Assembly: GCF_002234675.1 (NCBI RefSeq)
Contig: NC_019866.2
Coordinates: 24,839,531 to 24,903,530 of the forward strand
Source: Oryzias latipes
Taxonomy: Eukaryota; Chordata; Actinopteri; Beloniformes; Adrianichthyidae
DNA length: 64,000 bases
Direction of reading: 5' to 3'
The notes under the pieces are model-generated. The model searched no databases. It was not told the origin of the DNA and saw nothing but the letters and a program-made list of their open reading frames with translations. Of the stretch, positions 44,520 to 55,100 are shown in pieces; position 1 is the stretch's first letter; every line of letters starts with the position of its first letter. Both the position numbers and the translations under genes were made by a program.

Positions 44520-46960
44520 CTGAGGCCCAACAGAATACAAGTGGTTCAGAAATGATCTCAGAACCCAGTGTGTGATGCTTGAAGATGGAAAATTGGACTT
44601 AATGAACATCAGTTGTGGAGTCCCACAGGAGTCAATTTTGCCTCCTGTCCTTTTCACCATCCTCAACAATAACCTGGTTGTCGTTTACCAAATGAAAGTG
44701 ATCATTTAACCCAGAAGGAAAACTGTCAATCATTCACAGCAGGAGCATGTATACCAACCCTGGAGACATCAAGGACCATCTACAGAATATGGAACAGTCC
44801 TTTGACATCATAACCATACCTGGAACTTGGTTCAGCTGCATCAAGGATGCAGAAATGGAAAACTTTACTGCGTTAACAGAGTAAACAAAAAAGAGTGGAG
44901 GAGTCTCAATGTGTGAAAAGAAAATAGGAAGTTTACAGTAATTGATGATTGGTTAGTTGATGGAATACTGGAATGTCTCACAACTGAAATATGTATGTAA
45001 TGATTCAGGGAAAAATGTCATAAGGTGTGTTTAGAGGTCACCAGGGTCAAGCCTAGAAGTGTTCAGTGACTGGATGGAAAATAGAACAAAATATTATCCA
45101 TCTGTGGAGACTTCATTATGGATCTGATAAACCCCAAACATAAAGCAACCGACGACATTATCAGCAGAATGTATGGAATGAAGAGATCATGAAGAGACCC
45201 AACAGAATCGCTGCTCAAAGTGCTGCTCTTATGGATAACTTATTTACAAATAATATAGAATACACTCACATGAGCGAACTGGTGACATAACTGATCATTT
45301 ACCAGTTTTTAGACTATTTGACATCAATGTGAAGACAAAGAAAATTATTTAAAAAAAAGTCTACAAAAGGTTAAGAAATGAAAAAAAACTATGAGTTCTC
45401 TTATTAATGACTTATCCAGACAAAACTGGAACTCTGTGTACAGACAGAAAGATGTGGATGTCGCCTATGAATGTTTTTTAGACATATTTAGCTCACTTTA
45501 CAATAAGAACTGTCCAATACAGATATGTCATAAAAGAATAAGACAACTGAAATAACAGTAAAAAAGTGTACTTCAATAATCTACTGAATGAAAATAAAAA
45601 CAACGTGAAGCTAGTTTGGGAAATATTAAATAACATCATTAACAATGGGACAGAAAAAGCCAACATACCCAGATGACTTTACGATGAGAAGGGTCAAAGC
45701 TAGAACATCTATGAAGCAGCAAACGGCCTCAATAACTATTCTGTAAACGTGCATCCAGAGTTGGCAGCGGAAATTCAAAAATGCAAAACCAGCAAAGAAA
45801 AAAATCCACTATTGAAAGGATCCAACACTCAATCCTTCTCTCTGGTGTGAACCAAAATGAGCTGATCTCCATGTAAATCAATTCAAAAGGGAAAAACTCA
45901 AAGATTGTGAGGAGATAGATATGACAGTGAGGAAAAAGGTAAGACACTTGAGTAGACTGAAGGAATTAACTCAGTTGGGGTGAGATTATATAAACTCACT
46001 TCTTCCCGCTCCTTTTCAGGCAAAAAATGTGTGACTTTTTTTTTTAATCTATGCATTTCATCATTTCTGTAACAAGTGTGATAAATCTGTGTGAATTGTT
46101 TTATTGTGTTGACTACAATTATAAATAAAAATCAATCAAATGTCATCTTTATGCAGATGATACCATCATTCATGCAGTTGCTTCTTCCATCCGTCGCGCC
46201 GTGAATGAGCTTCAGGATGCCTTCCATCAACTTCAGTTTTCTCTTCATCAGTTACAGTTGATCTTAAATGGGGGGGGGGCACACCACATTTATGATGTTT
46301 CCAGGTCATGTGAACGAACACGACTCTCTGAAGGCTGATGTTCCTACACTGGATGGGGTGGAAGCTGAAAAAGTATCTACCTTTAAATATCTGGGTGTGG
46401 ATTGATGACAAGCCGTCTTTTACCTCTCACACTGACCACTTGCTAAAGAATTTGAAGGCACTCCTGGGTTGTACTACAGAAACAAAACGTGTCTGAACCC
46501 CGGTGTGAGGAAAGAATAAAATAAACTCCTTTAGACCTTCTTCCTCCCAGTTTTGGACTGTGGGGACATTTTTTATATGAATGCTGCCTCTTTAACTCTC
46601 TGTAGTCTGGACACAGTTGATCGCATCGCTCTGAATTTTATCACAAACTCTGCTTGACTTGAAGTCAGGAGTCACAGCCACTGAATAATCCTCACCTATC
46701 AGGCCATTCTTGGTAAACCCGTGTCATCTTCTACGTCCCGCTAACAGTAAATATAATTCTCACTCTTCACTCAGATTGCTCTTCTGTGCTCCCAGATTCC
46801 ACACAGAATCAGGAAAAACTGTCTTTTCTATTGCTGCTCCTATTTCCTGGAATAATATTCAAAACTCTCTGCGTCTATGTGACTGAATTCCTTTGAACTG
46901 CTTTATAGCAAAGCTTTTTGATCTTTTAAAAGAAAAAAAACATACAGACGTGGCGTCCTG
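44520..46960 (+). pseudogene. Decayed LINE reverse transcriptase, split by another LINE
   Basis: The left part (to about 44690) reads KWFRNDLRTQCVMLEDGKLD and NISCGVPQESILPPVLFTIL, the RT block before the catalytic motif. The right part (from about 46138) starts LYADDTIIHA, the catalytic motif, followed by HRIRKNCLFY near the C-terminus. About 1.45 kb of unrelated sequence separates motifs normally about 30 residues apart. Many stops and frame changes. Confidence 0.75.
44690..46140 (+). mobile_element. Nested decayed LINE (endonuclease region)
   Basis: It lies inside the RT relic. Broken frames give a GGVSM start, a YRSPGSSLEVFSDWMEN block and a terminal TDHLPVFRLFDINVKTK block, which is the pattern of an APE-type LINE endonuclease. 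It ends with AATAAAAATCAATCAAATG, and CAAATG also precedes the left junction, a possible short target duplication. Non-functional. Confidence 0.65.
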
Positions 46961-47527
46961 GATGACCTGGGCCACTTGTGTGGGTCATAGACGCCGTCTC
47001 ATGGTACCGCTGGAGTGACAGCACTGTCGGCATTCAAAGGTCACCCAAACATCAGCCAGAACCCATCAGGACGGAGACGTTTTCTGTGGTCACCACTCGC
47101 AGAAGCTTTATTGGAGGTGTCTGGCTGACCGCCTGTTGTTTCCACCTGTTGTCTGTTCCACTTACACAGGAACAGGTGAAGCTGATTTTCAGTCAGTGCT
47201 GCTTCCTGATTGGACAGTTTGAGTACACAGAAGTGGGATTGACTTGGAGTAACAGAGTTGTTTCTGTTCCCTTGATTCTGTAAGCAAAGTATAATATATA
47301 TATACACATATTCTGTATTCCTGCAGATTACAGGTATATACATACTGAGACATTAAGAGCTTTAGGTATGAATTTAGTCATAAGAAGTTAGAATTTTCCG
47401 TCTTTTATCTGCATCTTTGATGACAAATAAAGAAAAGTCAGTCCTAAACGTTTATTTTTGTCTCATGCTTCCTGTCTGATCCTGCAGCTTATATGCAAAC
47501 ATTTTTTTGCATAAAGTATCTTCTCCA
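46961..47527. other. Intergenic, no gene seen
   Basis: Spacer between the LINE relic and a TTAA MITE. No coding feature recognised. Confidence 0.5.
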
Positions 47528-47531
47528 TTAA

Positions 47532-47738
47532 CCCTTATGCTGTCCTAGTCACTTTACCATTGGGAGTGGGTCATCTAGACCCACTAGACAGAGCTCTGAA
47601 CCTTTTTTCTTCAATGATTTGTGATCTTCACTGGTGTCCATGGATTACATGAAATCTTTCCACCTTTATCCACCTTTGTCATGGTAGGGAGAACACGTCA
47701 ATGTAAGGGTGGGGGGGTCATCTAAGATAGCACAAGGG
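47532..47738. mobile_element. piggyBac-like MITE, copy 2
   Basis: 207 bp, ends CCCTTATGCTGTCCTAG and CTAAGATAGCACAAGGG, flanked on both sides by an intact TTAA (47528-47531 and 47739-47742). Same interior and orientation as the copy at 30396. Confidence 0.92.
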
Positions 47739-47742
47739 TTAA

Positions 47743-48264
47743 ATAAAGTTTTACTTAAGTCATGTTTTAGTTTTACTATAGTTTCTGAGATTTTTCTCAC
47801 TGTATTTTAATCTTCAGGTGTTTGTTAAGCCTATGTCTATTAGGCCGTCCAACCATAACATTCATGACAAAAGGAAATGCAACCTCATCTATAAATAGGT
47901 GCATACAATAGCCCCCTCAGGTTGCAGAAGGCAAAATGAACCAATACATGTGGAAATAGAAGCCTTTCCTTCAACACTTCCATCTAGTGGTAGAGACGTG
48001 ACATCACTGTCAAAGAGCATTTATTCACTCAAACCTTCAAGATTCCACAGCATCAGAATTTATCCTAAAACAGGAATATCACAGGTAAGCATCAAAAAGG
48101 AGATAATCAATAGAAGAGCTTTTTTATAATTCAATTCAAAACGTAAAAAATGTATGTAGAACTACTAAACTGAACTTTTCACGTTTTGGTTTCTTGTCAT
48201 TTGAGTAATTATAAGCAGAAACCTCCGTCTTTTATAAACTATGTTCATTTAACTGCTGTCAGTA
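47743..48264. other. Intergenic, no gene seen
   Basis: No recognisable exon or repeat. Confidence 0.45.
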
Positions 48265-48650
48265 TTTGGCTTTGCCTCCTTTTGCATGAATTAGGAGGCC
48301 ATCAGCCGGTTCCTCTGCAGAGGTAAAGGAAGCTCAGGCTGCTTTGATGAGCGTCTTCAGGTCGTCTGCATTCTTGGTCTGGAGTCTCTTTTCCTCTCAA
48401 CCCATAAAAACCCATGAGAGGAAGAGCAAAATGTCAGAAATGTGATCATTGGTCCACTTGGCTTGTGGTTGGTCCACATCATTAGATCTTAAAGGAAACA
48501 TTGGTCCGGGTTCTACTGAGTTAATAACGGTCCACACATCTACTTCCTGTCAGGTGAGTCTGCTGGACAGGTGAAGCTATCTGCGGTTGTGTGGGCAGAC
48601 GCCAAGTCCTGCTGGAAAATCAGCATCTCCATACCACCGTGGAGAAACGG
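48265..48650 (-). pseudogene. Tc1/mariner-like transposase relic
   Basis: On the minus strand the fragments YGDADF and, in another frame, IFQQDLASAHTTADSF match the conserved FQQD.A..H block around the second catalytic Asp of Tc1-like transposases. Further on come NADDLKTLIKAA, a stop, then ADGLLIHAKGGKA, the usual C-terminal block. Frameshifts and stops make it non-functional. Terminal inverted repeats were not located. Confidence 0.75.
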
Positions 48651-48774
48651 CGAGCTGAACATGCTTCTGCTTGACCATCACTCTGCTCCCTGTGGACAAA
48701 AAAAGTGAGAAAAAGCTGCTTCATTTGATCTCCTGCACGTCTAGAAGAGGAAACATGTCTGTGTCTGAACAACA

Positions 48775-49071
48775 ATGACACATTTAGCAGTCAATCCCTC
48801 ACTCCATGATGTCACCCGGATGGAGGAGGTCGTCACTGACGCGGTGATCAAGATCGCTCGCCAGACCGGGAACCGACAGCTTTTCACGTGTCATGGTGTG
48901 AGGTACTCCAACACTTTGAGGTTGCCTAGCAACAGCGTCCCACCCCCTATCAAGGTGGTCAAGCTGATGGCTCCCACCTTTATGATGCACACCTGTGCTG
49001 GAGGGTTTGTCCAACTGAGAGCAGCTTTGATCCAAAATGGAGAGACTCTCAGCTCTGCTGAGCAGGAATGA
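48775..49071 (+). CDS. Unrecognised 98-codon ORF
   Basis: It starts MTHLAVNPSLHDVTRMEEVV and includes NRQLFTCHGVRYSNTLRLPS and MAPTFMMHTCAGGFVQLRAA. Composition looks more protein-like than the surrounding chance frames, with few low-complexity runs. No signal peptide or membrane segment is evident, and no family was recognised. It lies just right of the Tc1 relic, so it could be part of an unrecognised mobile element, a retrocopy, or chance. No flanking splice sites were needed to read it. Confidence 0.25.
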   Translation: MTHLAVNPSLHDVTRMEEVVTDAVIKIARQTGNRQLFTCHGVRYSNTLRLPSNSVPPPIKVVKLMAPTFMMHTCAGGFVQLRAALIQNGETLSSAEQE

Positions 49072-49617
49072 TGTCACCAAACAAATCACAACCCCCCTCC
49101 CCCCACCCCACTTTTCAACATCTTTTAAAGATTTCAATGTTCAGCAGCAGCAAATGTGTCGTTTTGCTTCTAACCTTTGGTCCTGAGGGTAGGAGACCTG
49201 CTTTCACGAGAGGCGGTTTGGCTTCGACTGCGTTTCTGTGAGTAACTCCAGCTTCACTCGTGTTTCCATCTCGTCCCTCAAAATCATGCAAAACTCCCAT
49301 TTCTGTCTGTGTTCAGTCTCTACTTCCCACAAAGCCGTCCCACTGACCCATGAACGCTCCACCTGTTGAGGTTCAGACCTTGATCCTGTGGGGGGGTTCT
49401 GGTCTTCAGTCGATGAACAGACGCAGCCAGAGGTCCAGGGGGGGGATTTGAGCGTCTGGCGTGATCCTCTAGCGCTTCAAGTAGTGTCAAAAATTCTGAG
49501 GCACCACAAATTCTCTGGAGTTTAATTATCTGAACTTTGGCTAAAATGTGCATCCCGTCAACCAATCAGGAACTCCGCTTTGTTGATGATGATGTCACTG
49601 CTAAGTCACACCTTTAA

Positions 49618-49821
49618 CCCTTGTGCTATCTTAGATGACCCCCCCCTTCCATTGAGGTGTTCTCCCTACCATGACAAAGGTGGATAAAGGTGGAAAGATT
49701 TCATGTAATCCATGGACACCAGTGAAGATCACAAATCATTGAAGAAAAAAGGTTCAGAGCACTGTCTAGTGGGTCTAGATGACCCACTCCCAATGGTAAA
49801 GTGACTAGGATAGCACAAGGG
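49618..49821. mobile_element. piggyBac-like MITE, copy 3 (inverted)
   Basis: 204 bp, ends CCCTTGTGCTATCTTAGATG and CTAGGATAGCACAAGGG. TTAA precedes it (49614-49617); the right flank is ATAC, so that side has decayed. It lies in the opposite orientation to the other two copies. Confidence 0.88.
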
Positions 49822-50909
49822 ATACACACAGCATTTCTTACATTGCTATTTTTGTAATTTTACTGGAGGGGGGGGGGTGTCAAAGGAGTAATTTAGTTTC
49901 TCTTTTTCCGAGTAGTTTGCTGCACCTTCAACAGACGGTGAACACGTTTCCTCACATGTGAACATGTGAGGATGGATTATTTCTCCACACCTCACAGCAT
50001 CTGGACTTTGGATGCTTGTCTGCAATGAGGCACAAAGAGCAGCAACACATCCTGACATCCCAGTTTCAGGGTTTAATAAAGATCACCATGAGTAGCAGAT
50101 ACATGTGAAGTCCGTTATTGGCTGTATTTATTCTCTCAGAAAGAATAGAAACTTTTTATCAAATAAAATCAAAGAAAGAAACACGTTAAAAACAGCAGTC
50201 AAAACCCTTAAAGATCACCTGTTAAAGCAGGTTTATGTTTTCAGCAGGAATGATCTAAACGCTCAGTTAGACGTTCCAACAGTCGCCCCAAACACGACTT
50301 TGATCCACACTGAGACATTTCTTTAGAATAAGATGTTATTCTACCAAGTAAACAGAAGTCAACAGTCAGAATTAACAGGTCTGAGCGTTGGCTCACCACA
50401 TCCTAAGGAGGCTCGAAAACTGAGGACTTGACGGACACCTGTCAGTCAAACAGCGGAGCTGACCTGCAGCTGACCCGGTCTGACCCGGTCCGACCTGGAC
50501 CCTCTTATTTTAAACTAGCTTCAAACAGAAAGTGCAATTGTTTCCTTTTGGCCTTAATGCAAACAGAGAGAAAAATGTTTTTTTTTACTCAATGCTTAGT
50601 TTTAAATGTATAGAAGTTGATGAGCCTGAGACAAATGACTTCAGGTGTAAAGGACTTTGTGGTTAGTCAGTCTAAAACTTTAGCCATTAGATTTCCCAAA
50701 AATCTGCAAACCAATCAATACATCTTCTTTGGTCTTTTGGCATTTCTAACCCCCGTCTGGATCACTTTTGTCGTCCTGCTTCCCTGATTGGCTGCAGTGT
50801 TTCCGCGGCTCACACAGGTCCCTCTCTAGTCAGTTTGACGAGTCCCCGTGGTTGTGGGGGTCTGTTCCTTCTCACACTGACCGCTGGTTGTTCTGCTCAG
50901 ACGGCGTCG
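49822..50909. other. Downstream flank of cln3, probable 3' UTR region
   Basis: No further coding exon. The cln3 3' UTR should start at 50909 and run left. No convincing polyadenylation signal was fixed. Confidence 0.4.
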
Positions 50910-52058
50910 TCACAGAGAGCAGAAGTATTGGTGGACAAAAAAAGCTGCCAGTGCAGCCAGAGCGATGCCGAAGCTGTCTCCCACGCTGGACGCCGCCATG
51001 GCGAACTCTCTGTGTCTGCTTTCAGTCTGTGGAGCAGAAGACATGGTCAGGAGGAGACCGGGTCCTGGACCGGGGTCCGCTTGGATGTTTCAGGCTGAAA
51101 ATGTGTCCAGTCTGAATAAAACCCAAGTTTATTAAGATATACAAACTAGAAACTAGACGAGAAAAGTTGGGAAGATTTTGAGGTTGACGTTTTTCTATCA
51201 GCACAATGAAGCAGCTCATCTGAAGGCCAGACTTTCAGGTTGGATGGATGAGGACAACAGGACTGTTGGGAAGCTGCTTTTCTGCAGCTCATTGACAATC
51301 ATGTCCACATGTCCTCTGAACTCATCCAGCTCTTCTTGGGTTCACCAGTAGCTGCGTTTCCATTCACTATCAAATGGCGCAAATTGGATTTGCGATAAAT
51401 TTGCCTCATGGAAACACGACAATGTCAAAAAACGTGAAAAAGGGTTTTAGCGCTTGGAGGAGGTCGTTTTTTTCTGTTACAAAACTGCAACTTTTTTCTA
51501 GTTAAATGAGTCACGTGACCAACAACCGGATGGCAATGCCCTTCTTGGTAGGAACTGGCGGCGCCACCAGATGTCCCACAGCATCACAGTTCATCCAAAG
51601 TTGAGCGTGTCATGAGGAATTGTTGGATCCACAGCTCCTCTGGAAAATTATCAACCACCATTTCCCAAAACAACTTCATCCGAAGCCCCTCCCACGTGTA
51701 CGGAGCTCGCCGTTCCATCAAGAAGACGCCAACGTCCCCTTTGATGACGATGAAGAGCGAGCCGTTCTGTTGGACCTAAACAGAGCTGCCCTCTCTGGAT
51801 CAACTGTTTCTGGTCTCTTTGAAATGTTGAGGAGCCTAAAGGAGCATCAAATGTGGAAGCCGCCATTGAAAGCATGTTTCCGTTTTCACTAAATACTTAT
51901 AAGTTTCCCAAATCGACTGGTAAAAAGTGTCTGAACATTTATGGTCTTCAGGTTGCAGCTTTTCTAATGTTTTCTTCACAGAACTCTTCATCCGTCCATG
52001 GAAACTGTTTTCCTCATTCTGGCCAACGATGACACAAGAGGAAGTCGTCACAGTAGCA

Positions 52059-52102
<44 letters not shown>

Positions 52103-55100
52103 CAGACCTCCTTGCTGATGAAGTGGAAGGTGTTGACGTAAGCAGCCCCCCCCAGCAGCCCCTCGTAGAAGATGATGACAAACAGCAGCCAGGCGCTGGG
52201 CAGGAACTGGAACGTGACGGCGAGCAGCAGAAAGACGGCGTTCACCACCTGCAGACGCAGCACAACAAACGAGCTTAGAGAACACGGAAGAAGAAGACAT
52301 GCAGGCGTAGAATGACAGAGAATACAGATGCAGATCAAAATAGATTTAAAGTGGACAAAGAAAGGTTATAAAGGACATTGTTGAAACAAAACACACCATA
52401 AACCATGTCTAGAGGAGAAATGTGGTGGGATAACAGAGGGAACCTCATCCCTGTGTGTTAAAAGCCAAATGTAAAAGATGGGTTTTAGGAGAGGACAGGA
52501 CAGAGGAACAGAGATGTAGACCCTCGTTCCAAAAGCTCCGTCTCCTCTGAGTGCTTGAAGAAGCAGCTGATCAGCTGATCTAAGAGGATGGGAGACATGC
52601 AGGAGCTGACGCAGGTAAAGCGGTGCACGCCATGCAAAACTTAAAAACTAATGAAAGAATTCTAAAAGGAACAGGCGACCAGTGTAGTGAAGCTGATACA
52701 GAGATGATGTGATCATATTCCCGCTTTCTAGTTAAGAGACGTGCAGCAGCATTTGGCAGAGTTTAGCAGCGTTTAGCAGCATTTTTCACTCGGCCTTCCA
52801 GCTAATGTTCAACAAGCTCTTTAAGGTTCTCCAATAGACACACAGAAACTCCTCATTCTGCTGACAAAAAGGAAGCGGAGCTGCAGTTTTACAGCCTTCA
52901 CAGAGACAATTATGAGAAGTTTCCCTTTTGAAGGGAAAAAATAAAAAAATTAAGACGAAGCTAAAGTTAAAAAAATGAGGAAAAAGAAAAGAACTTGGGA
53001 CGTGAAGCACATCACAGAAAAGTCTTTAAGAGGCTTAAAGTCCCACTGCGATCACCTTCTGATCCCCAGAGTCTTTATATGCTGATGATGCCGTTATTAG
53101 CCAAAATCCAAAAACTGGTGCCGTCGTCTAGGAAATGTTTTCCTGGTCTGAGCTGGAATCTGGAGCTGAACTGGACGGATGGGAAGTGGGGGCGGACCTA
53201 CACCGCACCAACAATTTCTGATGCCGCTCTGCAGAAACTACGTCCTAGAAAACCACGACGGTTTGGCCTAAAGCAGCATCACCATGATGGAAAGATCACC
53301 GGGAACCCTTTGGAAAGCGATCAGAGGATGATCGCAGAGGGACTTTCGCCAAAACGAAACGTGAAAAAAGAAAGGATCACGGAGTGAAAGCGCTGACGTG
53401 TTGTGGTGGAAACGTTTAGGAAGGCAGATTGAACTCTGAATGCAGTCGTCAGCAGAACGTGGGGCTGAGTTTGCAACATTCATGCTGACCTGAACAGGAA
53501 ACAAACATGTTTGTTCCGTGCTAAAGGTCTGTGACATGTCATGTACTGTTTGGTGTGTGACTGTCTGAACCAGCAGAACACGCTTCAATCTATCATGGAG
53601 GCGGCTTTGACGACCCGTGTGCTGTTCCTGTGTCCCGCAGCAGTCCAGGACCGCAACCACCAAAATAACTCACAAAGTCTTCTTTCTAAATACGTTACGG
53701 CGCCTTTGGGCCAAAATGTCCCTCAAATATTTAGACACACGTCAACATCAATGACGTTCCCAAAACGAGGCCCAAATACGTTATGGGGCTCCACAAAAAG
53801 CTCATGTTTGGGGATATCCAAAGGAAGTTTTGACATTATTATGGGATGGCCACAGAACCTACAGCTTGGCGGCCGTTATGTGGCAGATCAGGAAATTTGG
53901 CGATTTTATACATTTTCCCACAATTTAATTCAAGGGTAGCAGATCACTTTTGCACATTTTTGCTGGTTCTGTCTGTAAAAAGCTCTTTAAATTATAAAAC
54001 CTTATTTGTTTACATTCATTTTATATTCTTTTGTTTTTTATATTCTATTTTCTCTTATGTCTACTATTCGTCTTTTACTGCTATGGTAAACAAATTCCCC
54101 ACGTGTGGATCAATTAAGTATTTATGGAAAAAGAAAACGATTGTTCCAGAGATCTGAACTGTAGGTTCGTTGACCTTTGACCTCAGGAAAAGGCAACCAT
54201 GTTAAATCCCCTGTACTACCGTCTACAAATGTAAACTAATAATCACCTCCTAACTCCTCCAGCATCACTTGGAAAAGAAACTGCTTTTAAAGTTTTTCAC
54301 ATTTGGAACGGCGGTAGCAGGAAAACCGGAGTTTCCCCGTTGCTTGAATATTTTTTTTAAATGAATCTGTTGAAGCTGAAAGAAATGATTTGGCATATTC
54401 TCTGACTATATTAGGAATGTGGGCGTGGTTAATCAAAAACATCTGTTGCCAGGAAGATCCAAAAGTTTCATATAGACTTGTTCGTCACCTCCAGGCCAGC
54501 AAAACAGAAAATAGTTTCTATGGAGATCAAATCGACGGAATAGCTGCCTTTTTTCAATGAATTTATCATCCGCAGCTCTGACCAGGATGGAGGGGGCAGA
54601 AGGGGAGGGTAAGGGGCATCTAGCAGCCGCTCAGCCAATCAGAGTGGGTCAACAGGGGGCAGCGAGGGCCAGGGCAGGGGCAGGTAGCGTCTGGGGTCCA
54701 TTTACTGTAAACGCCTCGGGTTTCTGACCTAATCAGGGGAAAGTGATGCAGAGGGATCTGTGGATCAGTTCCTCACCTGCAGCAGAGTCAGGATCCAGAC
54801 TCTCCGGATCTTCACACAGTGAAGAGAGGATCGAGAAGCAAACACACCGAACTGGTAGATCGTCTGGTACCTGAACACGGAGGGAGAGAAAGGTACGGTG
54901 ACTCTTCAAACCGCTGCCATCCAGAATTCTCCCAGAAGACGTAGCGCTTCACTCACCAGCGATACTGATCGGCATGAGAGAGGAAAAAGTTTGGAAAAAA
55001 CAGGAGTTCCAGCTGAAAAGAAGCAGAATGACTTTTAAACGCCTTGCCTTGATGAAAACAGGAAGTTTGGTTTGTTGAATCAGAGTGACGATGAAGACCA

